Shown: positions 17,364 through 27,474, counted from the first letter of the stretch. The stretch: DNA of 51,854 nucleotides from Candidatus Cloacimonadota bacterium (GCA_018400535.1 JAGYMQ010000089.1:1-51854); one strand, 5' to 3'. Numbers and translations: made by a program. Notes: generated from the letters alone by a model not told the origin.

Positions 17364-19070
17364 TTATTCAGAAATCGTGAATTTGATCACTTCGTGGATT
17401 GTGGTGATGCCTTCGCGCATCTTTTGAATACCACTTTCATGAAGAGAGCACATATCATTCTTTAAAGCACTTTCACGAATCACATCTTGATTTTCACCAG
17501 CAAAGATCAACTTACGGATCTCGGGCGTAACTTCCAGCATTTCAAATATTCCAGTTCTACCAGAATAACCTGTGTTGTCGCAATGAACACAACCTGACCC
17601 GATCTTGAAATCAATCTCTTTTGCTTCTTCTTCCGAGATACCAGCACTTTCCAGTTCATCTGGCGTAGGTTTATAATCTGTTTTACAATGTGGACACACC
17701 TTTCTGACAAGTCTTTGTGCCATTACAAGATTCAATGAAGATGAAACCAGATAGTTGGGAACACCGATATCTAAGAGTCTTGTGATTGTAGAAGGTGCAT
17801 CATTAGCGTGAAGCGTTGTGAAAACAAGGTGTCCGGTGAGCGAAAATTTGATCGCGATATCAGCCGTTTCTTCATCACGGATCTCACCGATCAGCACGAT
17901 ATCAGGGTCTTGCCTGAGTACAGAGCGCAAAGCTCTGCCGAAGGTTAGATCGATTTTTGCATTTGTCTCGATCTGTGTGATACCATCCAGACGATATTCC
18001 ACTGGGTCTTCCACAGTTACTATGTTATTTTCAATATCTCTGATCTCTTTCAAAGCTGCGTGTAAAGTTGTGGATTTTCCACTTCCAGTTGGGCCAGAAA
18101 CAATCGTTATTCCATAAGGACGCCGAATCCACTTTTTAAAAATTTCCAGATTATCTCCAGAGAATCCTAAAGTATTCAAATTGAAACCAAATTCTCCTTT
18201 GTCCAGGAGACGCATCACGACCTTTTCACCTGTAACTGTTGGTGTGATCGAAACACGCACATCGACACTTTTTATAGAAGTTTTCAACGAAATGTGACCA
18301 TCCTGAGGAAGACGACGTTCAGCGATATTTAATTTGGACATAACTTTAACCAGCGAAACCATTCCGTTGTGTAGCCCAATTGGCGGAGACATAACTTCAC
18401 GCAGCGCACCATCGACCCGGAATCTGACTCGTGTTTTTTTAGTTAACGGTTCTATGTGAATATCTGTCGTATTGGATTTGATCGCTTCTGTGATTATCAG
18501 ATTTATTAATCTTACGACGGGAGCATCAGCATCTCCTTTTGTGTCGATCGAAATCTCATTTTCGTCTTCATCCACAGCGACGAAATCAAATTCACCAACT
18601 GCATCTTCCACTTGAGTAGATGTTCGAATACTTTTGTAATATCTTTCTAAAGTATCGTGCAGAGTGGATTCACCGATAAGAACAGGAATAATGTTTTTGT
18701 TCAATATCTTTTTCAGATTGTCCTGGATCGCAATATTCTCGGGATCAAGCATTGCAACATAGACGGAAGTGTCATCTTCTCGGAGTGCCATAACATGATT
18801 TTCTTGAGCGAAAGGTTCTGGAATTTTTTTCACGACTTCCGGATCTAATTCTAATAATTCATTTTCATTAACGACGTCATATTCCAATTGTAAATGGAGC
18901 GCATTGAGAAGCTCGGATTCTGTAATATATCCGAGCTTCACCAAAGTCTGCCCGATTTTTAGATTAAAGTTTTTTTGTTTGGAAAGAGCTTCTTTGATCT
19001 CTCTTTCACTAACGATATTTTGATGAACGAGTATTTCACCCAGGCGAGCAAATTGAGGATTAAATGCCAT
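17364..19070 (-). CDS. pilB: Type IV pilus extension ATPase
   Basis: Hexameric GspE/PilB ATPase that powers pilus assembly. The start is ATG 19070 with GGAGATTTG upstream (the track's TTG one codon earlier is unlikely). Order: an N-terminal MshEN domain (ARLGEILVHQNIVSEREIKE); the N2 domain; Walker A GPTGSGKSTT around residue 325; Asp box; Walker B-type DIVLIGEIRDEETA; His box; and a tetracysteine zinc site (CPHC and CVHC) near the C-terminus. At 568 residues it is normal length for PilB. It sits between the Ig-repeat lipoprotein and pilC. Confidence 0.96.
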   Translation of the reverse strand: MAFNPQFARLGEILVHQNIVSEREIKEALSKQKNFNLKIGQTLVKLGYITESELLNALHLQLEYDVVNENELLELDPEVVKKIPEPFAQENHVMALREDDTSVYVAMLDPENIAIQDNLKKILNKNIIPVLIGESTLHDTLERYYKSIRTSTQVEDAVGEFDFVAVDEDENEISIDTKGDADAPVVRLINLIITEAIKSNTTDIHIEPLTKKTRVRFRVDGALREVMSPPIGLHNGMVSLVKVMSKLNIAERRLPQDGHISLKTSIKSVDVRVSITPTVTGEKVVMRLLDKGEFGFNLNTLGFSGDNLEIFKKWIRRPYGITIVSGPTGSGKSTTLHAALKEIRDIENNIVTVEDPVEYRLDGITQIETNAKIDLTFGRALRSVLRQDPDIVLIGEIRDEETADIAIKFSLTGHLVFTTLHANDAPSTITRLLDIGVPNYLVSSSLNLVMAQRLVRKVCPHCKTDYKPTPDELESAGISEEEAKEIDFKIGSGCVHCDNTGYSGRTGIFEMLEVTPEIRKLIFAGENQDVIRESALKNDMCSLHESGIQKMREGITTIHEVIKFTISE

Positions 19071-19078
19071 CAAATCTC

Positions 19079-21169
19079 CTAATCCACGTATCGATAGAGA
19101 GTAATATCTACAGAATTGCTGGTCTGATGTCCCAAGAGGTGGGCTTCGACCGTCAAAGTAATTTGCCCTGGTGGTTCCATTCCTGGAGGATTACATTCGA
19201 TTTTTTCAAATTTATAACCATGTATCAGTAAGCCAGGTTCTCCATCAGCACCAGTTGAAACTATTGCTTCCATGTCATCGCCAAATTCCCATTGTTGCGT
19301 AAATCCATTATAATTACAGCTTACCGGTATGCCGCGCTGACAGGAAAAGAAAACATCCTGATTATCGACAGGATTATTTTGTCCATCCACGACTGTTACC
19401 CAGATCTGAGTATATTTTGGATCATCATCATTGGGAATTATCCAATCAAGGTGGATTGGAATCGCATCGATATCCAGTGCTAAAAATTGTGCTGGCATGA
19501 TAATTGTTTGTTCTGCAATAAAATATTCATCGCCAGAAACGACAACTTTCACAATCAATGTATCATTAGTATGGCCACCAGCAAACTCGAGTGTTGTGTA
19601 AGCAGCACCTTCCAAAGAGTCGCCATTGGCATTCTCATTTCCTACATAAGCAGCAGCACCTATGCTTGCCCAATCAGGATCATTTGGTAAAGAAAACCAG
19701 ACTGCTGTTCCATGATCAACTGGATTACCGAGCGAATCACTCAAAATTGCAGCACATTCAATTTGCCAGATTCCACCGCCCATATCTTCACCAGAATCGA
19801 TACCGCTTGTGGCAATATCAACTGAATTCGGTGGACCAGAATGGACAACGATGTCAGATTTCTTAGCAAATACTTCAGAGGAATCACGATAGGTATATGT
19901 TTTCAATGATGCAGGCCCTGAATAACTGCCACTACTGATCGATATAATGGCATGTCCACCAGAAGACATAACGCTCAAAGAATCGTTTCCAGGCCAGAAA
20001 ACTTGGTTATTGATATTTATACCATTTGGACCGTTGATAAATTTGAACCAAACTTCTGTCGGTTCGTCAATTAGATTACCATTAACGTCATAGAGATTGA
20101 CTTGTAATTCTTTAGATTCTTGTCCACCAGTTCCTTGCACCTGAATATCTATCTGTCCTGAAAAGGCAAATTGAATTGAATAGACTTCATCGGAAACCAC
20201 AGAAATGACTGTGGAAGCTTGAGCCGAATCTGCAGTTGCTTCGATCACAGCTGAACCAGCTTGAATACCAGGAGAAAAGATCGTTTCGGCAAATCCTAAA
20301 CTGTCTGTATTATCAAATTCGATTACAGAGCCAAGATCGGTGCTGAACGTGACGCCGACACCACTTTCTACAGCATTATGATATCTATCTTCCACCTGAG
20401 CAATGATTTGAACATCTTGATTGCTGTTTGCCTGGATCTCTTCAACTTCGGGATCCAAATACATGTAGCGTGGAGAACCGGGATGGATCGTGATCGTTTT
20501 CTCATCACTCACTTCACCGATCGTTGCTGTGATAGTAGCTTCACCTTTTTGAGTTCCGGCATTCAAATAGACTTTTGCTGTTCCATTAGTTGTGGAGATC
20601 TGCGTAGCAGAACTCAGATCAACGCCCTGCTGATCTTGGAAATAGCCAATATCTGTGTTAAAGGCGACTAAAGTTCCATCAGGAACTTTACCGATCTCGT
20701 TTTCGCATTCAGCTTTAACGAGGGTTGTTTCATCGATATTTAATTCAGGCGAATTGAAAAGTAATTGCAACAATGTGATTTCGGGTGTTTCTTTGATCGT
20801 CACATTAATATGTTCGGATTTATTTCCAATAAAAGCCTGGATCGTTGCAATTCCTACTTCTCCGTTATCCCAAAAAGTAGTTTGCGCAATTCCGGTGCTA
20901 TCTGTGCTGATCTCTTTGATGATGTTACCAATATCTGTTTTGAAAGTTACAATTTCATTTGTAACAGCAAAGCCATCCTCGTCTTTTACCATTACATCAA
21001 TTTCAGAATAGGTAATATTGTTATCAGCATAGATCGTATCAGGATTTGCGCGCATGTAAACAATATCATAATCTTCTTCTTCTAATACACGATTATCGCA
21101 TGCAGTGATAATCCACAATGAAGTGAATAGCAACGCAATGATAATCAAAAAAATGTTCTTTGTTTTCAT
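19079..21169 (-). CDS. Lipoprotein with tandem Ig-like (Big_1/invasin-type) domains in the pil operon
   Basis: The 696-residue product has a lipoprotein signal (LLFTSLWIITAC). The chain then consists of successive invasin-like Ig domains, recognisable by repeated pairs such as VTFKTDIGNI ... STDSTGIAQTTFW, VAFNTDIGYF ... TTNGTAKVYL and VTFSTDLGSV ... NTDSLGFAETIF, about 100 residues apart. The later portion contains less regular copies. Placement between pilQ and pilB, with only 8-10 bases on either side, means it is co-expressed with the pilus machine. It is not a standard pilus component; I infer a surface or periplasmic scaffold or adhesin, possibly bracing the secretin. Enzymatic function is not suggested. 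Confidence 0.8.
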   Translation of the reverse strand: MKTKNIFLIIIALLFTSLWIITACDNRVLEEEDYDIVYMRANPDTIYADNNITYSEIDVMVKDEDGFAVTNEIVTFKTDIGNIIKEISTDSTGIAQTTFWDNGEVGIATIQAFIGNKSEHINVTIKETPEITLLQLLFNSPELNIDETTLVKAECENEIGKVPDGTLVAFNTDIGYFQDQQGVDLSSATQISTTNGTAKVYLNAGTQKGEATITATIGEVSDEKTITIHPGSPRYMYLDPEVEEIQANSNQDVQIIAQVEDRYHNAVESGVGVTFSTDLGSVIEFDNTDSLGFAETIFSPGIQAGSAVIEATADSAQASTVISVVSDEVYSIQFAFSGQIDIQVQGTGGQESKELQVNLYDVNGNLIDEPTEVWFKFINGPNGININNQVFWPGNDSLSVMSSGGHAIISISSGSYSGPASLKTYTYRDSSEVFAKKSDIVVHSGPPNSVDIATSGIDSGEDMGGGIWQIECAAILSDSLGNPVDHGTAVWFSLPNDPDWASIGAAAYVGNENANGDSLEGAAYTTLEFAGGHTNDTLIVKVVVSGDEYFIAEQTIIMPAQFLALDIDAIPIHLDWIIPNDDDPKYTQIWVTVVDGQNNPVDNQDVFFSCQRGIPVSCNYNGFTQQWEFGDDMEAIVSTGADGEPGLLIHGYKFEKIECNPPGMEPPGQITLTVEAHLLGHQTSNSVDITLYRYVD

Positions 21170-21179
21170 AATTACCTCT

Positions 21180-22598
21180 CTAATCTTGAGGCTTTTCGCC
21201 AGATTTGTTTTCGGATTTATCCTTCAATAATCTTTTACCCAAATTTTCGTCAATGTTATAATCAATGTCAGCTGAATAATCAACGATAGTTGGAGTGATC
21301 TCGATGATCAGGTCAGTTTTTTCCATGCTTTGAGAAGTGTGTTGAAACAGTTTTCCGATGAAAGGAATATCTCCCAAAAGAGGAACTTTGTTTGTCGTGT
21401 TGGTAGTAGTAGAATTCAATAGACCACCCACAATGATCTTTTTACCTTCCGGCACTGTCACGGTTGATGTAATTTTTCTCACTTTTGTGCGAGGAACATA
21501 TCCGCCCACGAGTTCCATCACAGAGCTAACTTCTGGTTCGATAGAGGTTGTGATCTGTCCATCTTTATTCACTTTGGGTTGGATCTTTAGTTTGATCCCG
21601 ACTTCTTCACGTTCCACTTGAATTTGTTTGTCATTATCTTCGACAACAAAAGGAACAACTTCACCGATATGAATTTCAGCTTCTTCACCGTTCATAGCAG
21701 TTATGCGAGTATCTGTCAGTAATTGAGCAGCGTTATTTTCAAGAAGCCAATCGATAGTAATATCAAAAGCAGTTAATTGTCTGCTAAATCTTCCGACATC
21801 AGACCAATCATCCAATTTTTGGAAATATTGATCTTCTGGTAATTCACCCAAAGGAGAAAGATTGCCATGTGGAGTAGCGCCGGTATCATCCTGATAATTG
21901 AATGGCAAGCCGGCACCATTCGCGGCAAGTGGGTCTTCAGCTAAGATTGTGGTAAGTCGATTCAGACGAGACCAGTCGATGCCAAATTTTTTGGCATCTG
22001 AGATGGAAATTTCGATCAATCGGGCACGGATCTCAATTTGTTTTTGGGGAACATCAATTTCTTCGATCTTGTTGCTAATGTCACTGAAAGTCTCTGGATT
22101 CGCCCTGATCAGGATAGTATTTTGTCCTTCAATAGGGATTGATTCACCGGGCATGATCGCGAGCGCTTTGTTCAATTTATCTACATCGACATAATTCAGA
22201 TTGATCACGTAAGTTCGTTCACCGATCTCTTCTTCGATCTTTTCCTTTTCGCCGACGATAAAAGTTTTTTCGCCAACCAATCGATAAGAGAGCCCGATTG
22301 ATTTTACAACAAGAGCTAAGGCTTGTTCAATGGGAACATCTTTAATGTGGATCGTGATTTTTTTGTCTTCTTCGTCTTCATCTTCTGCTTTTGTGTCCAT
22401 CGCCAGAACGATATTGCAATCACTAAGGCGAGCCATCGTGGAAATGATATTTGAAACTGAAGCATCTTCAGCATCGAGAGATATCTTGCGATTCAGAAGG
22501 TCTCGTGATGTGTTTTGAGCCAAGAGATTGATGCTGGCACTAATAAATACAATTAGGAATAGTAATGTTAAATTCGATCTTAAATTTACTTCTTTCAT
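21180..22598 (-). CDS. pilQ: Type IV pilus secretin
   Basis: Outer-membrane channel for the pilus. The 472-residue protein has a signal peptide; an STN-like N0 domain (VSNIISTMARLSDCNIVLAM ... DVPIEQALALVVK); one N1/NolW-type repeat (TYVINLNYVDVDKLNKAL); and the secretin core with VPFVVEDND, IKLKIQPKV, the VPEGKKIIVGGLL hallmark and VPLLGDIPFIGKLF. It lacks the N-terminal AMIN peptidoglycan-binding domains of proteobacterial PilQ, so it is short. The neighbouring Ig-repeat lipoprotein might supply a missing anchoring function (inference). The ATG follows AAAGGAGAATGT. Confidence 0.95.
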   Translation of the reverse strand: MKEVNLRSNLTLLFLIVFISASINLLAQNTSRDLLNRKISLDAEDASVSNIISTMARLSDCNIVLAMDTKAEDEDEEDKKITIHIKDVPIEQALALVVKSIGLSYRLVGEKTFIVGEKEKIEEEIGERTYVINLNYVDVDKLNKALAIMPGESIPIEGQNTILIRANPETFSDISNKIEEIDVPQKQIEIRARLIEISISDAKKFGIDWSRLNRLTTILAEDPLAANGAGLPFNYQDDTGATPHGNLSPLGELPEDQYFQKLDDWSDVGRFSRQLTAFDITIDWLLENNAAQLLTDTRITAMNGEEAEIHIGEVVPFVVEDNDKQIQVEREEVGIKLKIQPKVNKDGQITTSIEPEVSSVMELVGGYVPRTKVRKITSTVTVPEGKKIIVGGLLNSTTTNTTNKVPLLGDIPFIGKLFQHTSQSMEKTDLIIEITPTIVDYSADIDYNIDENLGKRLLKDKSENKSGEKPQD

Positions 22599-22613
22599 AC
22601 ATTCTCCTTTAGA

Positions 22614-23162
22614 TTACCAATTATATTCTCTATTTTTTTTTGATTTATTTTTTTCTTGTATTGCTTTTGGTTTTTCTGGAAGCTTTTGCACTTTGATCTT
22701 ATTCTCTCTTCCATTATAAACATAGGTGATCTCACCCAAAGCAATATCGGTTATCTTACCTTTGGCAAAATTATCGCCAATTGTATAGATATTTGTTTTT
22801 CCTTGATAAGCGATCGCTGCCTTTTTCTCGCCCTGTTCTGGTATGATCGTGGATTCCAACCGTACCATGTCCTCGATCTTTTGCCGCCATTGTTGCTCAA
22901 GGTCTTGAATGGTTTTTACTATCAAGTTCTGCTCCAGTGGATCTTTCTGGACAGTAAAGACAAAGTCTTTTCTATCTTGAATAGAATTTTCAATATTACG
23001 GATCTCACTTAAAAGCTCCTGATCAAGTGCGATATCGCTATATTGTGATTTTTCTGGAACTTCTTCAACTTGATTATAGAGAGAGACATTTTTCACACCG
23101 AAAGCGATCAATAATATCACGATCAGAGCAATAATGAAATCTTTCAGATATTTTTCTTCCAT
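22614..23162 (-). CDS. pilP: PilP/GspC-like pilus assembly protein
   Basis: The start is placed at 23162 (MEEKYLKDFIIALIVILLIA), behind GGAGGCATAAT; the ORF-track start is 25 codons upstream inside pilO. The 182-residue product has one N-terminal membrane helix, a helical linker rich in Glu and Gln, and a C-terminal beta-domain (AIAYQGKTNIYTIGDNFAKG, then ITDIALGEITYVYNG) resembling the HR domain of GspC/PilP, which links the PilN/O platform to the secretin. Position directly between pilO and pilQ supports this. PilP is usually a lipoprotein; here a membrane helix is used, nearer to GspC. Confidence 0.75.
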   Translation of the reverse strand: MEEKYLKDFIIALIVILLIAFGVKNVSLYNQVEEVPEKSQYSDIALDQELLSEIRNIENSIQDRKDFVFTVQKDPLEQNLIVKTIQDLEQQWRQKIEDMVRLESTIIPEQGEKKAAIAYQGKTNIYTIGDNFAKGKITDIALGEITYVYNGRENKIKVQKLPEKPKAIQEKNKSKKNREYNW

Positions 23163-23163
23163 A

Positions 23164-23709
23164 TTATGCCTCCTTGATGATCTTGTAAGTAGAAAGCTCG
23201 ATTCCGACCCGATAACGTGTTTCAATATTACTATCACTTTTATCTGTGCTGATCGGACTCACATCCAGATTTGTGATCTTGATGATCTGATCAAAACTTT
23301 CTAATTCGGTCAAAAATTGTCCCAGCTGTACATAGGTGCAATTCAACATAAAACCATATTGATGTTCGACCAAGCTCCTGCTACCAGAATCAACGAATTT
23401 TGGAGATATAGCATGGATCGGAATTTTATAACGGTCTGCCAGGTTTGCAATTTGTTTCACGAAATCATTAACTTCTTCTGAACTAAAATGTTTTTCTTGG
23501 GTCATGCTGTTCATGATCACTTTGGAAACTTCTTTGAGCTGTTCATTCAAGACTTTTGCGCTATTCAATTGTTCCTGCTTCTTTTTGATCTCTTCGTCGT
23601 AACTTTCGATCAGATCAATTTTTTTTGCGATCGTTTTTGAGCTAATATAAAAGAAGAGGATCGCTGTCAGGATAATTATGAATAATAGAGCTAAATATTT
23701 TTGTTTCAT
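23164..23709 (-). CDS. pilO: Type IV pilus alignment protein PilO
   Basis: A 181-residue bitopic protein: a membrane helix at residues 6-24 (LALLFIIILTAILFFYI), then a coiled coil (about 28-65) and a ferredoxin-like domain (about 85-175), the PilO architecture. It forms the periplasmic alignment complex with PilN. It overlaps pilN by 4 bases (stop/start overlap) and is followed immediately by pilP. The call rests on architecture and gene order, since PilO sequences diverge strongly. Confidence 0.85.
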   Translation of the reverse strand: MKQKYLALLFIIILTAILFFYISSKTIAKKIDLIESYDEEIKKKQEQLNSAKVLNEQLKEVSKVIMNSMTQEKHFSSEEVNDFVKQIANLADRYKIPIHAISPKFVDSGSRSLVEHQYGFMLNCTYVQLGQFLTELESFDQIIKITNLDVSPISTDKSDSNIETRYRVGIELSTYKIIKEA

Positions 23710-24293
23710 CTTGAACCTCCTTGACCAGCGTTAGCGATACAATCGATTTGAAAGCGCAGGATTTCCACATCTTTTTCAAAATCACGACGAGAATTCACAA
23801 AAGTTATTTCAGGAAAGTCCGAACTGATATGAAGGTTGTTTTTCAATTCTGTGATAAAATTATCGATGAGATCAAATTCCTTTTGTTTTCTATCCAATTT
23901 TGTGATGCCATATAAACTCAAACGGTGATTCTTGAAATTGAAATGTGTGATCGCTATTTTGTCAGTTGTTTTGTCTGCCAAAGCTACTAATTTTTTTGCC
24001 CAGAATATTCGTTCTGTGCTGATCTGCGCCAATCTTTGCAAATCTCGTCGAGAAAGGAAGTCGCCAGATATTTGATAGCTTTCGATCTCGTCTCTGATCT
24101 CATTCAATAGTTTGCTACGATTACCAACTTTTTTCTGGAGATCGAAGTAAAAAGTTACTACAATACCGATCATGATGATCAGAACCAGTGCATAGGAAAT
24201 TGCAGTATAGCGGAAAGTCTTTTTTTCCGATTCCGCTTTTTGCTTCAATTCACCATATTTATTCAAATTTATCTTAAAAAATATTTGATTCAT
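23706..24293 (-). CDS. pilN: Type IV pilus alignment protein PilN
   Basis: The start is moved to 24293 (MNQIFFKINLNKYGEL), behind GAGGTTTTT; the ORF track begins 32 codons earlier, inside pilM. The 195-residue protein has the short cytoplasmic PilM-binding N-terminus of the family (KINLN near residue 7), a membrane helix (ISYALVLIIMIGIVVTFYF), a coiled coil and a small periplasmic ferredoxin-like domain (ITHFNFKNHRLSLYGIT). The order pilM-N-O-P-Q is the canonical one. Confidence 0.88.
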   Translation of the reverse strand: MNQIFFKINLNKYGELKQKAESEKKTFRYTAISYALVLIIMIGIVVTFYFDLQKKVGNRSKLLNEIRDEIESYQISGDFLSRRDLQRLAQISTERIFWAKKLVALADKTTDKIAITHFNFKNHRLSLYGITKLDRKQKEFDLIDNFITELKNNLHISSDFPEITFVNSRRDFEKDVEILRFQIDCIANAGQGGSR

Positions 24294-24303
24294 AAAAACC
24301 TCG

Positions 24304-25374
24304 TTATTCCGGTCGCATTGCCAGACCAATTGCCAGGGCAAATTCTGGATCAGACTCATCGGCAAATTTTGCTGGTTTATCCAAACCAATAAAAGGATTG
24401 AATATTTCAGTGGGAACGTTCAATTCTTTGTTCAAATATTCGGGAAGTCCGATCAATTTTGCGCCACCTCCGACCAGTAATATTTTTCGGAAATCACTAT
24501 TTCCTGCTTCTTTGACATAATAGCGCAAAGAACGTTTCACCTCTTGCACGATAAGCTCGGTTGTAGTTTTCTCTGTAATATCCAATGCGATCAGGGAATC
24601 TTTCTTTTCTTTTTTTTCTTCTGTTTTCAGACCGTGCTCAAATTTATATTTTTCGGCCTCATCATAATCCATATTTTTTGCTTTCATAATATCTTTGGTG
24701 AAATTAAATCCACCCCAGTCAATATCACGAGCAAAAAATTTTGCCTGTGGTCCAAAAATTACCAGATTAGAACTGAAAGCACCGATATCCAGAATGATAT
24801 AGACACCTTCTTCAATTGCTTCATTCAAAAGATAACTATTTGCTACAGCTAAAGGTTCCAAATCTATTATGCCTGGAGACATTCCAGCTGAAGATAATAT
24901 CTGAGTGTGTGCATTGACTTCTGATTTTGTAGAAGAAGCCAGAATTATATGCATATTATTGGATTTTTCTTCCACATGACGCACTTGATAGTCCAGCATC
25001 ATCTCAGAACCACTGATCGGAAGATGTTTCTTCGCCTCAAAAAATAACGCAGATTCCAATTCATCATCAGGCAAGAATATTGTCTTGATCTGTTTGATAC
25101 TTGTATTTTCTCCACCGATCGAAGATACGATCCGCTTGATCTTCCGTGGCTTGATCTTCATCGTCTGCAACATGCTGGAAAGCACGGGCGGAAAGCGATC
25201 GGGTGAAAGATCGGATTGAACGGGTTCGACGCCTTCAGCAATGGTCGAACGTGATTCGTAATTGATCAGGCTGAAACCTTGATGCTGTTTTTTTAGATGA
25301 ACCATCTTGATATTGTATTCACCAATATCCAATCCGATTGATTCTTTAAATTTAACTTTTTTCTTTTTTGCCAT
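24304..25374 (-). CDS. pilM: Type IV pilus actin-like ATPase PilM
   Basis: A 356-residue cytoplasmic protein of the FtsA/MreB fold that binds the PilN N-terminus. The nucleotide-binding phosphate-1 region SIGLDIGEYNIKMVHLKK, the phosphate-2 region YIILDIGAFSSNLVIFG and the adenosine motif KILLVGGGAKLIGLPEYLN are all visible. An unusual Lys/Glu-rich insert (EEKKEKKDS) occurs around residue 255. It begins the inner pilMNOPQ block, 35 bases after the large pseudopilin-like gene. Confidence 0.95.
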   Translation of the reverse strand: MAKKKKVKFKESIGLDIGEYNIKMVHLKKQHQGFSLINYESRSTIAEGVEPVQSDLSPDRFPPVLSSMLQTMKIKPRKIKRIVSSIGGENTSIKQIKTIFLPDDELESALFFEAKKHLPISGSEMMLDYQVRHVEEKSNNMHIILASSTKSEVNAHTQILSSAGMSPGIIDLEPLAVANSYLLNEAIEEGVYIILDIGAFSSNLVIFGPQAKFFARDIDWGGFNFTKDIMKAKNMDYDEAEKYKFEHGLKTEEKKEKKDSLIALDITEKTTTELIVQEVKRSLRYYVKEAGNSDFRKILLVGGGAKLIGLPEYLNKELNVPTEIFNPFIGLDKPAKFADESDPEFALAIGLAMRPE

Positions 25375-25409
25375 AAAACCTCACCATCTATCTTTTTCTA
25401 AAATATCTA

Positions 25410-27473
25410 TTAATCCCATTCATCAGGAGATCTGAAATACCAGGATTGTTCATTGAAAGTCGCTAATTGGTTTGTTCCCCAACCTTGGTAGATCTCAGGA
25501 TAATCGGGAGGTTGCACATATAAAAATCTTTTATCGTAATAATATTCTTTGTCATAACCAGTTGGTGAATGATTCCCATCATAATGATATTGATCAATTT
25601 CCCAGGGATTGGGTGAAGAATTTCCTTGTGGATGATTGTAGGGATCACTTCCCGAACGATGCACAAAACCTCTTCGCCTTTGAGCAATTGCTCCGTAAAT
25701 TTCAATCACGCCACGCTCAAATACAATATCATTCGCAGATTCTGGCCATACCGGATTATACCAAGGCCAATCTGTTCCATAGGGAAGCATATATCCAGGT
25801 CCGTTATTCGGATATGAAATTATATAATCGGGATCTTCATAAGGATAACCGCAAGTGGTACCAACAGGAGCAGCTCCGTGCAAATAAAAGCCCTGTAGTG
25901 ATGGAGGAACATAAGGAATTTTAGGATAAATATATTTGTGTAGATCCACATAAGTGTAGGTGGTTTCTTGTAAAGTGTAAGGACTCAAAGCGGTAAAATT
26001 TGGAGTGGATCCATGTGGATGGTGATATTGGAAAGTAAAGATCCCATCATAGTGACAGTACATTTCTGGATATAAATTTTGATCTCCTTCTCCGATTGCA
26101 GCATAAGCACCATAGAGCATAATATCATCGCAGTTGTCATCTCGCAGTTCAAAATCTAAAAAAGGATCAAAATGTTTATATCGGATCAATATTTTGGCTT
26201 CTGAAACCAGACCAAAATAATCAAAACGATTAGGCTCACCATCATATTGCGGTTCGCCAGTTATGGGATCAATGCCCGAAAAGCCGTCAGGCGTGCTGCC
26301 AGGATTAGTATTGGCATAGGTAATATCACTGACAATAAAAACAGTATCTCTTGCACCGAAAGTGGTTTTGCCAGAGACGTGCCCTTCTATCCATAATTCT
26401 GAATTTTCTGCCCAAAAAGAACGATTGTTAATCGAACCAGTGGAACCAGTAGTCCAGATCGTATCATAGATCGTTACTTCATTTGTCCAAACGTGATCTG
26501 CGTCTTCAAACCAATTTCCGCCAGCATTCACAATATCATTGGCAATTTGCTCATTGTGTGGATACCAGCTATAGACTTTGAAATCTTCTACGCCTTGATT
26601 GACAATTGTACCAAACATGGAAACATAACTGGAGCCATTAAGCTTTACATAGACAATATCGGTGTCGTCATTACCCAGAGGAATTCCATTATTACTGAGA
26701 TCAGTAGCAGATGGTGAAAAGACAATATGTGTGACTTCTTCTTCATAACCTCCACGGAAAATGTCATCTATAGGTGCACCACTTCCGATCAAAGGAGAAT
26801 TTGTATCGTAGTTCATAAAAATACCGGTAGTGGTTACTTTTTCATAGAATGTAGGCCATCCGTTGTTGTTACCACCTCCAGCTTGTTGGATCCAGATATC
26901 GCTGTTAGAATGAACAGGTCCATAAAGAACATCTGGTCCCCAAAACTTAACAAGAGATGCATCAAAACCCCCATCAGCATTTTCTGATTGCTCAGTATGA
27001 GTAAAATATTGAAATTCTGCTAAGCTTTTATTTTTGATAACGCGTTCTGTGAATCTTTTAATTGGAGAGGTGTATGATGGTATGAATTTTCGAGCACGTT
27101 TTGCTGTGATGAGTGAGCGAACTGCGATCGCTTGTTCAGAAGTGAATCCCATATAATTAGAAAGGGTTAGCCATTCTTTTTTATTTCTGATCGTGTAAGT
27201 CGTGGCACGGTCATTTCCCAAAATTTCGATAACGCGACCAGGCAGTGGACGATTTGTATTGTGTTCGATGGCAAGATGGGTTCTGGTCGCTTCTGAACGC
27301 AATAATATTTCTTCTTGTATCTGATCATGTTCATATTGAGTTTTTAATTGATCTGAAGTCACGATACCCATCAATGCAGCTGCAGAAGCCAAAGCGGTGA
27401 TGCTGGCAATTATTGCCGTTGCCATCAACACGATCCCGCCTCTTTCATCGATCATTTGTTTTATTTTCATCAT
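25410..27473 (-). CDS. Large pilus-associated protein with a PilX/GspK-like N-terminus
   Basis: The 687-residue protein begins MMKIKQMIDERGGIVLMATAIIAS... (shown in part): a short basic leader, GG, then a hydrophobic helix and an amphipathic helix ending in ILLRSEATRTHLAIEHN, similar to the N-terminal stem of PilX/GspK-type minor pilins. The remaining 600 residues are a large beta-rich, Tyr/Asn/Asp/Pro-rich domain with short 'GPVHSNSDIWIQ' and 'GHVSGKTTFGARDTVFIVSDI' segments. Co-expressed with two short minor pilins just upstream, it could be a tip-located adhesin carried on a minor pilin stem, a role played elsewhere by PilY1. That role is inference; no PilY1 beta-propeller is seen. Confidence 0.6.
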   Translation of the reverse strand: MMKIKQMIDERGGIVLMATAIIASITALASAAALMGIVTSDQLKTQYEHDQIQEEILLRSEATRTHLAIEHNTNRPLPGRVIEILGNDRATTYTIRNKKEWLTLSNYMGFTSEQAIAVRSLITAKRARKFIPSYTSPIKRFTERVIKNKSLAEFQYFTHTEQSENADGGFDASLVKFWGPDVLYGPVHSNSDIWIQQAGGGNNNGWPTFYEKVTTTGIFMNYDTNSPLIGSGAPIDDIFRGGYEEEVTHIVFSPSATDLSNNGIPLGNDDTDIVYVKLNGSSYVSMFGTIVNQGVEDFKVYSWYPHNEQIANDIVNAGGNWFEDADHVWTNEVTIYDTIWTTGSTGSINNRSFWAENSELWIEGHVSGKTTFGARDTVFIVSDITYANTNPGSTPDGFSGIDPITGEPQYDGEPNRFDYFGLVSEAKILIRYKHFDPFLDFELRDDNCDDIMLYGAYAAIGEGDQNLYPEMYCHYDGIFTFQYHHPHGSTPNFTALSPYTLQETTYTYVDLHKYIYPKIPYVPPSLQGFYLHGAAPVGTTCGYPYEDPDYIISYPNNGPGYMLPYGTDWPWYNPVWPESANDIVFERGVIEIYGAIAQRRRGFVHRSGSDPYNHPQGNSSPNPWEIDQYHYDGNHSPTGYDKEYYYDKRFLYVQPPDYPEIYQGWGTNQLATFNEQSWYFRSPDEWD

Positions 27474-27474
27474 A

